Of a stretch of DNA of 9,408 nucleotides, positions 1 to 6,047 are shown in pieces. Made by a program: the position numbers and the translations under genes. The notes under the pieces were generated by a model that did not search any database, was not told where the DNA came from, and saw only the letters and a list, made by a program, of their open reading frames with translations. The DNA comes from Chlorobium sp. (GTDB lineage Bacteria; Bacteroidota; Chlorobiia; Chlorobiales; Chlorobiaceae), in assembly GCA_028277485.1 (NCBI GenBank), contig JANQGE010000021.1:1-9408 (forward strand). Direction: 5' to 3'. Every line of letters begins with the position of its first letter. Within the stretch, counting starts at the first letter, position 1.

Positions 1-37
1 CGGGATTCGGTAATTGGAAATCGATCTTTTCTCTAAT

Positions 38-181
38 GCCAACTGCGAACTTCTTGTCTTGTCACTTGTTACTCGTCACTCGTCACTATTCTTTTGCCTG
101 CTGCCAACTTTCCCCTTTTTGACTTTTTCCTTTTGACTTGTCACTATTCTTTTGCCTACTGCCTACTGAAGACTGCTCACT
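38..181. repeat. Degenerate heptanucleotide repeat tract
   Basis: The plus strand can be cut into 7-base units for most of this stretch. GCCAACT and GCGAACT lie at 38-51. GTCACTT, GTTACTC, GTCACTC and GTCACTA follow at 61-88, then TTCTTTT, GCCTGCT and GCCAACT at 89-109. After a C/T-rich middle and a 2-base phase shift come GTCACTA, TTCTTTT, GCCTACT and GCCTACT (140-167) and the weaker GAAGACT and GCTCACT (168-181). A 24-base block at 82-105 recurs at 140-163 with one mismatch. The tract runs into the stop codon (177-179) of the neighbouring small membrane protein gene. It resembles in style the short tandemly repeated repetitive (heptamer) sequences known from cyanobacteria. No function can be read from it. 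Confidence 0.75.
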
Positions 182-410
182 GATTCTCCTCCTGCTTGGT
201 CTGGCGGTCCTCGATACGCCGGTGGGCACAACACATTTCGTCAAGAATGCCCAGGAGAGTATTGAAAATCCCGATACCTATAATCGTCGGCGCCCACATG
301 CCGACAAAAACAGCTATGATCTCATGGTTTGCCCCCGATCCGAAAATAAAAATGTATATGGAGAGCAGAATGGATATGCCCGCCCCAATAAAATATGCTA
401 TCGGCTTCAT
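177..410 (-). CDS. Small two-helix membrane protein, function unknown
   Basis: The product is 77 residues and I do not recognise a family. Two hydrophobic segments are evident, at about residues 5-23 and 31-55, joined by a short loop (GSGANHE). A charged tail follows (DEMCCAHRRIEDRQTKQEENQ region, 58-77) and is probably cytoplasmic. A Cys pair (C60, C61) sits just after the second helix. The ATG at 410 has no Shine-Dalgarno of its own, and an in-frame stop lies 19 bases upstream, so no longer ATG, GTG or TTG form exists. A GGAGG at 437-441 instead precedes a five-codon minicistron whose TGA overlaps this ATG as ATGA. The gene is divergent from the antiporter at 524, and its stop codon lies inside the heptamer repeat tract. 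The amphipathic layout and absence of a better frame support a real gene. Confidence 0.65.
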   Translation of the reverse strand: MKPIAYFIGAGISILLSIYIFIFGSGANHEIIAVFVGMWAPTIIGIGIFNTLLGILDEMCCAHRRIEDRQTKQEENQ

Positions 411-424
411 AATCGTACTGTCAT
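407..424 (-). other. Five-codon minicistron overlapping the next start (ATGA)
   Basis: On the minus strand, GGAGG (437-441) is followed 12 bases later by ATG at 424 and the codons M-T-V-R-L. The TGA at 409-407 overlaps the ATG of the 77-residue gene (410-408). This arrangement could feed ribosomes to the downstream gene by termination-reinitiation. It could equally be chance, with the gene simply using a distant Shine-Dalgarno. Confidence 0.3.
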
Positions 425-453
425 ACCGTTAATAAACCTCCGTGTGTTGTAAA

Positions 454-482
454 TTTATCATTTTTTAACCACATACTGTAAA
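454..482 (-). promoter_or_regulatory. Candidate promoter for the small membrane protein gene
   Basis: Reading the minus strand, TTTACA (477-482, five of six matches to TTGACA) is separated by exactly 17 bases from GATAAA (454-459, four of six matches to TATAAT). Transcription would start near 447, shortly before the GGAGG at 437-441. This leaves a very short leader. It is a consensus match only. Confidence 0.4.
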
Positions 483-523
483 CCGGTTTCGTCCACTAAG
501 CATCTTAATCCTGTTACCACCGC

Positions 524-1528
524 ATGACTATCCCTGATTACACAACCCTTATCGGGCTTCCCGGAAACATCGTCGTGCTGCTCTTCAGCGCGTACCTGCT
601 CTACCTTGGCGCCGAATGGCTGGTGAAGGGAGGCAGCAACCTTGCGATGCGTTACGGAGTAAAACCTTTTGTCATCGGTCTTACGGTGGTTGCCTACGGT
701 ACCTCGATGCCGGAATTTGTCGTCAGTTTTTTTGCCAACGTTGTCGAGCAGTCGGGCACGATATCACTGGGTAATATCATCGGCAGCAATATTACCAACA
801 TTGGACTCATTCTCGGCCTGAGTGCCCTGATATTCCCCATTCATATATCGTTCCGGAACATCCGGAACCAGCTTCTCTTTCTTTTCGGCATCAGTATGCT
901 GCTCTACGTGCTCTCCCTGGACGGCTCGATCTCCAGAGCTGAAGGCAGCTTGCTTTTTTTGCTGCTCCTGGGGTACCTGCTTGCTCTTTACAAAAAGCCC
1001 GAGATGGCTGAAAAAACCTTTGACACAGTTGAAAGAGGAGCACAGTCACACTCTTTTACAAAAAGTCTGCTGATGGTTCTTGCCGGAAGTATCCTGCTCT
1101 CTGCCGGAGCATGGTTGTTTGTAAAAAGTTCGGTCTGGGTAGCCGAGCAGTTCAATATTCCAAAGCTTTATATCGGCCTTTCTATTGTCGCCTTGGGAAC
1201 CTCTCTTCCCGAACTCGCAACATCGCTTGTTGCAGCGTTGAGGAAACAAAGCGAAATATCCGTAGGCAATATCATTGGAAGCAATGTTTTCAACATTCTG
1301 TTCGTTCTCGGGGGCGTAGGCATGGTAAAACCCCTTTCGGTTCTTGAACCGGTTCTGTCAGGCGTGGAAACGTTTTCCCGTTTTCCTCACGCCCAGTATC
1401 TGGTGATGATTGCTTTCGGGGCGGTGCTGTTCCCCATGTGTTACCGGAACGACAAAATCGGGCGCTTTTCAGGCTTGGCCCTGCTTTTCAGCTACGCACT
1501 GTTCTACTGGTGGCTCTTCACGCAATAA
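524..1528 (+). CDS. CaCA-family calcium/sodium antiporter (YrbG-like)
   Basis: This is an inner-membrane cation exchanger expected to extrude Ca2+ in exchange for Na+ (possibly K+-dependent). The 334-residue length fits the bacterial YrbG/CaCA family. The two inverted alpha repeats are plain: GTSMPE at 59-64 with GNIIGSN at 83-89, and GTSLPE at 225-230 with GNIIGSN at 248-254. The conserved acidic residues E64 and E230 are the known cation ligands of the family. About ten hydrophobic segments flank a short charged loop (residues 157-180) that splits the protein into its two halves. The ATG at 524 has no recognisable Shine-Dalgarno but gives the normal N-terminal helix. The gene is monocistronic: it diverges from the 77-residue gene and converges on the HAD gene with only 5 bases between stops. 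The ion preference cannot be read from sequence. Confidence 0.93.
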   Translation: MTIPDYTTLIGLPGNIVVLLFSAYLLYLGAEWLVKGGSNLAMRYGVKPFVIGLTVVAYGTSMPEFVVSFFANVVEQSGTISLGNIIGSNITNIGLILGLSALIFPIHISFRNIRNQLLFLFGISMLLYVLSLDGSISRAEGSLLFLLLLGYLLALYKKPEMAEKTFDTVERGAQSHSFTKSLLMVLAGSILLSAGAWLFVKSSVWVAEQFNIPKLYIGLSIVALGTSLPELATSLVAALRKQSEISVGNIIGSNVFNILFVLGGVGMVKPLSVLEPVLSGVETFSRFPHAQYLVMIAFGAVLFPMCYRNDKIGRFSGLALLFSYALFYWWLFTQ

Positions 1529-1533
1529 CCGGA

Positions 1534-2871
1534 TTACAGAAAAACTCCCGGTGCTTTACAGCCTTTTTTACGTTTTGTCGACAGCGCGGCGACGCCAAGA
1601 ATGGTCAGTAGAATATCCGGGCTGGGAACAATCAGGGTGTTGGGACAAAGATGAGCTACTTTTTTTGCCAAATCGGTATCTCTGGTTACAAATATCGCAT
1701 ACACATCATCCGTATACTCCAGAACAGCTTCGAGCATGGGAATATCAGAGACCGTATCGCCGCAGACCAGGTGAGGACCTTCTCCGAGATGCAAATCGAT
1801 ACAACTGTCAATAAACTTCAACCCGTCTCCTTTGTCAAAATCTTTTGCCCCGTTGTCACCATCTACGGTGAGAATAATCTCTATATCCTTCCCCGTATCG
1901 ATTATTTTAAATACCGCACCTCCAGGGTCAATTTCATGCACAATGTTCGTGACATTGCCCAGCAGCGCAACAGACTCTTCTTCAGGAACAGAGTTGGCGA
2001 CATCCTGCCTTGCAATTGTCAGCTGACCGAACTTCAGTTGAAACCCCGATCCAACGTAAAAAAACTTCTCAAGTTCGGGCTTCTTTTCAAGCTCGCTCAC
2101 CCTCCGGGTGAGTTCCTCAAGCTTGACCTGCTTGAGAGGGTCGATAAAAGCCCTGTGCTCACACAGATCGAGATCGAGAAACTCCCGGCCCTTGGAGCCT
2201 GCATAGATAAACACATTGTCCGGATTGACCGAAACATCGATAATCCCGAAATTTTTCAGCGGAGCCGACGTGATGAATATCGGGTGCTCGGTACACAACG
2301 ATGCGAACCGCGACAGAAAAACCGCATTGTACACCGGCTGTATGGATGAACGGTAATGACCGCAATAGTTATTGGTGGTGCCGTCCCTGTCAGTAATGAA
2401 GCAGTTGAAGTGCAGACCGTCCAGAAATTCCAGCCCTTTTGCCACATGCTGGTCAAACTTGTTGTACAGTTTGCTGATATAATTGATAAAGCAATCTTCA
2501 CCATGCTCAAGGTAGTAGGTGTCTTTTTTAAGCTCCCTGATTTCGTAAGAAAGATCGACATTGACAGAGTGCATATCGTCGATATGGATGATGCTTGTCT
2601 CATAATCCCTGTAATAAACATCCTCGAGGGAACGGCGGGCATTTTTCAGAGACTCGATGGAACGCAGATTGAAAACTCTTGCCGCAAAAATGTTCTTGAC
2701 GATCGGGGAGCGTATTATCCTGGTCAACGCCTTGAGCCGGAACAGATCCTTGAACGAGCGAATAGGTTGCAGACTGATATCGATATCAGGAATAGAATAC
2801 TCTTTGGTAGGGAGGATAACACCCTGTCCCTTTTCAAGGAAGACCGTAGCCGGGCGCTCAGTATTGCTCAT
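1534..2871 (-). CDS. HAD-superfamily phosphatase-like protein with novel N-terminal region
   Basis: The product is 445 residues. The C-terminal two thirds carry the HAD phosphatase signature. Motif I is ITDRDGT, with the expected nucleophile D161 and acid/base D163. A motif II-type segment is FITSAPL (199-205; T201 or S202). A candidate motif III Lys is K347 (DKGDGLKF). Motif IV is GDTVSDIPM (371-379; D372, D376). The wide spacing between motifs II and III (about 145 residues) implies a large C2-type cap, as in trehalose-6-phosphate phosphatase, sucrose phosphatase and Cof proteins. The substrate may therefore be a sugar phosphate, but this is inference. Residues 1-150 match nothing I know. 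A charged stretch (about 250-270) may be helical. The ATG at 2871 lacks a clear Shine-Dalgarno. The gene lies 124 bases after znuB on the same strand and has its own promoter candidate, so membership of the zinc operon is doubtful. Confidence 0.8.
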   Translation of the reverse strand: MSNTERPATVFLEKGQGVILPTKEYSIPDIDISLQPIRSFKDLFRLKALTRIIRSPIVKNIFAARVFNLRSIESLKNARRSLEDVYYRDYETSIIHIDDMHSVNVDLSYEIRELKKDTYYLEHGEDCFINYISKLYNKFDQHVAKGLEFLDGLHFNCFITDRDGTTNNYCGHYRSSIQPVYNAVFLSRFASLCTEHPIFITSAPLKNFGIIDVSVNPDNVFIYAGSKGREFLDLDLCEHRAFIDPLKQVKLEELTRRVSELEKKPELEKFFYVGSGFQLKFGQLTIARQDVANSVPEEESVALLGNVTNIVHEIDPGGAVFKIIDTGKDIEIILTVDGDNGAKDFDKGDGLKFIDSCIDLHLGEGPHLVCGDTVSDIPMLEAVLEYTDDVYAIFVTRDTDLAKKVAHLCPNTLIVPSPDILLTILGVAALSTKRKKGCKAPGVFL

Positions 2872-2907
2872 GGGAACAATGGTCTATTGCTTCATGGAGT
2901 CTTGGGA

Positions 2908-2935
2908 ATAATATGCACATTTCGGCTATGATCAA
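2908..2935 (-). promoter_or_regulatory. Candidate sigma70 promoter for the HAD gene
   Basis: On the minus strand, TTGATC (2930-2935) and TATTAT (2908-2913, five of six matches to consensus) are spaced by 16 bases. They lie in the gap between the znuB stop (2996) and the HAD start (2871). A transcript would begin near 2901 and give a leader of about 30 bases. This suggests the phosphatase can be expressed apart from the zinc operon. Confidence 0.4.
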
Positions 2936-2995
2936 AACGAAAGTCCACAAAAAACACGTTATATGTTTGGATTCTCACTCCATTCAGGACTCAAC

Positions 2996-3805
2996 TCACG
3001 TGCGGCCCGGAAGTCTTTTTCCCACAGATGCAGCCATAAATGCAACAGCCGCAACGAGAATGATCATGGCGCCTGAAGCAGTATCGAAAATATAGGAAAG
3101 CCAAAGGCCCGAGAGTGTGAAGAGCGTGCAGAGAACCGAGGAAAGAAGCATCATGACAAAAAGATTCCGGCTGAATTTCCTTGCTATTGCCGGCGGTATG
3201 GTCAACAGGGCTATGACCATGACAATTCCGACCACCCTTACGAGAACCACTACTGTCAAAGCGATAAGGCAGAGCAATATCAGATACAGAAGCATGGTAT
3301 TTACTCCTGAAACCTCGGCATACTCTTCGTCAAACGACATGGCAAGAAATTCTTTATAGAACGCAAAAACAACCGTGACAATAAAAAGGTCCAAGCCGAC
3401 AATCATGTAGAGGTCGGCCCGGGGAACGGTAAGAATATTGCCGAAAAGATAGCTGAACAGGTTTGGGGCATATCCCGGCGTAAGCCCGATAAAGATGACC
3501 CCGACAGCCATACCGGCAGCCCAGAAGGCCCCGATAGCGGTGTCTTCGGCAACTTTTGTTTTTTTGCTGAGCAGGCCGATCCCAAGAGCAGAAAAAAGGC
3601 TGAAAGGAATCAACCCAAGCAGCGGGTTCACACCGAGGTAGTAACCAATGCCAATGCCGCCGAAAGCAGCGTGCGCTATTCCACCGCTGATAAAACCTAT
3701 CTTTTTGACAACAACATATGATCCGATAACTCCGCACGCAATGCTTGCAAGCACAGTCGCAGCCACCGCATTTTGCATGAATTCGTACCGAAGGATTTCA
3801 ACCAT
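2996..3805 (-). CDS. znuB: Zinc ABC transporter permease ZnuB
   Basis: This is the membrane permease of the zinc importer, expected to form a homodimer in the inner membrane with ZnuC on the cytoplasmic face. With the ATG at 3805 the protein is 269 residues, the usual ABC-3 family size, and begins MVEILRYEFMQNA, the standard start of this family. Seven to eight hydrophobic segments span the length. The family-typical stretch SGGIAHAAFGGIGIG lies at about 40-54, and LLTIPPAIARKFSRN (200-214) matches the conserved late loop. The frame stays open back to a TTG at 3883, adding 26 residues, but no ABC-3 protein I know has such an extension. The gap after znuC is 88 bases, unlike the tight znuA-znuC overlap. 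The zinc assignment comes from the neighbouring binding protein and regulator, since permeases of zinc, manganese and iron ABC-3 systems look alike. Confidence 0.92.
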   Translation of the reverse strand: MVEILRYEFMQNAVAATVLASIACGVIGSYVVVKKIGFISGGIAHAAFGGIGIGYYLGVNPLLGLIPFSLFSALGIGLLSKKTKVAEDTAIGAFWAAGMAVGVIFIGLTPGYAPNLFSYLFGNILTVPRADLYMIVGLDLFIVTVVFAFYKEFLAMSFDEEYAEVSGVNTMLLYLILLCLIALTVVVLVRVVGIVMVIALLTIPPAIARKFSRNLFVMMLLSSVLCTLFTLSGLWLSYIFDTASGAMIILVAAVAFMAASVGKRLPGRT

Positions 3806-3893
3806 AGCTCTCTGTGTTAAAGGCACATCAGAACATGAGAATGTCAGGATCAGAAAGTATCCGGAAACCAGCGCACAAACCAAAAAGCCCTGT

Positions 3894-4625
3894 TCATGGG
3901 TGCCTATGCTCGACTATGTCCACGGGATACCTGTACATGCCGGAAATATCCTCTTTTGTCATTTCGCCCGGCTCGTGCATCGCCATCCCGCAGTTCAGGC
4001 AGGCTATCCTTGAAACATGTTGGCTGATCGTGCCGGTATCATGCGTAACCAGAACAATCGTCATGGATTTCCTCAGACTGTCCAGCAGATCATAGATGGT
4101 TGTTTTCATTTCAGGATCAACACTCGCCGTCGGTTCATCGAGCAGGAGCAGCTCGGGCCGCCCGACAAGCGCCCTTGCAATAAGCATTCGCTGCAGCTCC
4201 CCTCCGGACAATCCCCCTACCTGACGTTTTTTCAGTCCCGCCATTCCTACCGTTCCCAGAGCATGCTCCGCCATTGCCCTGTCTTCCCTGCCGTATCTTG
4301 TCAACAAACCCTTGGAGGAAAGGCGACCCATCAAAACGGTCTCATTGACGGTCACCGGGAAGTCCCTGTCAAAAAACAATTGCTGGGGAACATAACCGAT
4401 GCGCTTTCTTGACACCGCAGGATCGTCACCGAAAACCCTGATACTCCCGGAAGTCGGTTTCTGCAAACCGAGAATGACCCTCAGCAGGGTTGTTTTTCCC
4501 CCTCCGTTCGGCCCTATTATTCCCAGAAACTCTCCCGCACAGATTGACCAAGAAAGATTGTCCAGGATTTTCGTCCTGCCTATAGCAACGGACAGGTTAC
4601 TCATCGCTACAATCTCGTTATTCAT
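3894..4625 (-). CDS. znuC: Zinc ABC transporter ATP-binding protein ZnuC
   Basis: This is the cytoplasmic ATPase that powers the ZnuB permease. The 243 residues contain all nucleotide-binding motifs in order: Walker A GPNGGGKTT (38-46), Q-loop at VPQQ (79-82), signature LSGGE (139-143), Walker B LLLLDEP (159-165), D-loop SVD (168-170) and switch His H195 (VTHD). The segment around the Q-loop and PVTVNETVLMGRL is typical of metal ABC ATPases. The C-terminus is His-containing (MHEPG at 216-220, EHRHP at 239-243), which is common in zinc-linked ATPases. The start ATG overlaps the znuA stop by 4 bases (ATGA, 4622-4625), so translation is probably coupled. An internal Met at residue 8 (MSNLSVAIG) is a possible alternative start but would lose the overlap. 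Confidence 0.94.
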   Translation of the reverse strand: MNNEIVAMSNLSVAIGRTKILDNLSWSICAGEFLGIIGPNGGGKTTLLRVILGLQKPTSGSIRVFGDDPAVSRKRIGYVPQQLFFDRDFPVTVNETVLMGRLSSKGLLTRYGREDRAMAEHALGTVGMAGLKKRQVGGLSGGELQRMLIARALVGRPELLLLDEPTASVDPEMKTTIYDLLDSLRKSMTIVLVTHDTGTISQHVSRIACLNCGMAMHEPGEMTKEDISGMYRYPVDIVEHRHP

Positions 4626-5569
4626 TGCATGCTTGTAACAAAGGCATCGGTTGCCCGGCGCAGGTTATCGATATAGTTGTCCGACAGAGGATCAATCGGT
4701 TGTGTAATTCCCCCGATCTCACGGGCGATGGTTTCCGCCTGAAGCGTGCTGAAGGCGGGTGATACAAAAACAACCCTGATCCCGTGTCTCCTGGCCTGTT
4801 CGATAACCCGCCGTACCTTCTTCGGCGTGATTTCTTTTCCTTCCTCTTCAGCGGCAATCTGTATCAGGTTAAACTCGTCGGCATAATACCCCCACGCCGG
4901 GTGAAACACCATGAAAGCCCTGTTTTTCATGCCTGAAAGCTTTCGTGCAATCTCCGCCGAAAGAGCCTCGAGCTGCACTTCGAGCTTTTTGCGGTTTTCA
5001 GCATACTCACCGGCACGTGAGGGATCAACTTCTGCAAGAGAACGTTCAACGTTCCTGGCTATCAGGATACCGTTTCGCGGTGACAGCCAGAAATGCGGAT
5101 CAATTCTGCCATGCTGATGATCGTGACTGTGACCATGCTCCTCTTCCGGCATGCTGATCAGCCTGCCGCCCAGGGAAGCGTTGCATACTGCCATATGAGG
5201 ATTCAGCCCGGTAAACTTTTTCATCCAGTCCAATTCAAACTCTACGCCTGAACCTGCTTTGACAAACAAATGGGCTCTTCCCAGAGCAACCATCTGACCC
5301 GGTGTGGGATCGTAACTGTGAGGGTTGGCACCTGGCGGCACCATCACCGTGACATCGACATGTTCTCCTCCTACCTTTTCAACAAAAAAAGAGAGCGGCT
5401 GTATTGACGTTACCACACGGGTTTTCTCCGTAGCAGCGGTTTTTCCTTTTGGAGCTGAAACGGCTGCACCAAGTGATGACAAATGAGCCGCAAACACGAC
5501 CACCACTACCGCCAGGAATGACCCGAAAAAACCTATCAGGTATTTTGCTGTTGAGCGCATATCTCGCAT
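4622..5569 (-). CDS. znuA: Zinc-binding periplasmic protein ZnuA
   Basis: This cluster A-I substrate-binding protein captures Zn2+ in the periplasm and delivers it to ZnuB. Residues 1-38 form a signal peptide (basic start, long hydrophobic core, VSA at 37-39), with no lipobox Cys. Likely metal ligands are H84 (PHSYDP), H159 (DPHFWLSP), H223 (FHPAWGYY) and D297 (PLSDNY). A third His rather than Glu at the H223 position favours zinc over manganese. A His-rich loop (HGHSHDHQH, 145-153) just before the second ligand is a hallmark of zinc-specific members. The length of 315 is normal. The start may be the ATG at 5569 or the one three codons later at 5560. Both lie inside the 3' end of zur (overlap 34 or 25 bases), implying translational coupling. 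The 3' end overlaps znuC by 4 bases. Confidence 0.94.
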   Translation of the reverse strand: MRDMRSTAKYLIGFFGSFLAVVVVVFAAHLSSLGAAVSAPKGKTAATEKTRVVTSIQPLSFFVEKVGGEHVDVTVMVPPGANPHSYDPTPGQMVALGRAHLFVKAGSGVEFELDWMKKFTGLNPHMAVCNASLGGRLISMPEEEHGHSHDHQHGRIDPHFWLSPRNGILIARNVERSLAEVDPSRAGEYAENRKKLEVQLEALSAEIARKLSGMKNRAFMVFHPAWGYYADEFNLIQIAAEEEGKEITPKKVRRVIEQARRHGIRVVFVSPAFSTLQAETIAREIGGITQPIDPLSDNYIDNLRRATDAFVTSMQ

Positions 5570-5961
5570 ACACCGTTTAACTGAACCACATGATTGACAA
5601 GCCTGTAACCGTTAATGGTCATTCCATCCCTGTACAGGCAGCTTGAAACGTTGCCTACTTTTCCGCATGAGATGCATACAACATGATGATGATGACCTTC
5701 TGCATGGGCTGCGTTGCAGAGCGCATAACGTCTTTCTCCACTGAACGTTACGATCCTGAACAGTATACCGCACACCGCCATGCTTTCAAGGTTGCGGTAT
5801 ATCCCCGGCAGCCCGCATTGTCCGATCTCTTCTTTCAGGGCCTGCTGCACATCCTGCGGAGAAAATATCCCGCCCTTTTTTAAAAAAAGAGAAATAATTG
5901 CCTTGCGGCGAGGAGTGACTTTAAATCCTGAAGTCCTGAGTTTTTCAATAAATTTTTCCAC
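5536..5961 (-). CDS. zur: Fur-family zinc uptake regulator (Zur)
   Basis: This is a DNA-binding repressor, expected to block zinc uptake genes when loaded with Zn2+. The 141 residues give the Fur layout. An N-terminal winged helix has VTPRRKAII (15-23) and the recognition-helix region LPGIYRNLESM (51-61). A dimerisation/metal domain has HHHH (90-93), the structural-zinc pairs C96-x2-C99 and C132-x2-C135, and further candidate ligands H86 and H124. The start is GTG at 5961, and a stop lies two codons upstream, so no longer conventional start exists. No Shine-Dalgarno is visible. The assignment as Zur rather than Fur, PerR or Mur comes from its place at the head of znuACB with overlapping coding. 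A palindrome beside its start suggests autoregulation. Confidence 0.87.
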   Translation of the reverse strand: MEKFIEKLRTSGFKVTPRRKAIISLFLKKGGIFSPQDVQQALKEEIGQCGLPGIYRNLESMAVCGILFRIVTFSGERRYALCNAAHAEGHHHHVVCISCGKVGNVSSCLYRDGMTINGYRLVNHVVQLNGVCEICAQQQNT

Positions 5962-5971
5962 AATTTAAAGA

Positions 5972-5990
5972 GAAATAATTTCCATTTATA
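5972..5990 (-). promoter_or_regulatory. Candidate Zur operator beside a TATAAA box
   Basis: On the minus strand, TATAAA (5985-5990) is followed by a perfect 11-base palindrome, GAAAT-A-ATTTC (5972-5982), ending 10 bases before the zur GTG. The AAT-N-ATT core is the same as in Fur/Zur family 7-1-7 boxes, although the outer bases match poorly. A start site near 5978 would place the palindrome over +1, a normal repressor position. No good -35 element was found. It is weak on its own and supported mainly by context. Confidence 0.35.
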
Positions 5991-6047
5991 AACATACAAA
6001 AGAAATGTTGATTTGTTGAATCGTCGAGTCGATGAAATTGCTTACCG

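Noticed and set aside
138..452. Plus-strand open frame of 104 codons across the repeat tract and small gene
   Set aside because: It runs through the heptamer repeats and antisense to the two-helix protein. It has low-complexity, non-domain content and no ribosome binding site.
1528..1552. ACCGG/CCGGT inverted repeat between the convergent antiporter and HAD genes as a shared terminator
   Set aside because: It has only 5 pairs, a 15-base loop and no T-run on either strand.
1651..2349. Plus-strand open frame of 232 codons
   Set aside because: It is antisense to the HAD gene, whose motifs I and IV are clear. The plus-strand product has no recognisable domain.
4622..5569. Manganese or iron binding protein instead of zinc
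   Set aside because: The third ligand is His (H223) rather than Glu and a His-rich loop is present. Both are zinc-type features, and a Zur-like regulator leads the operon.
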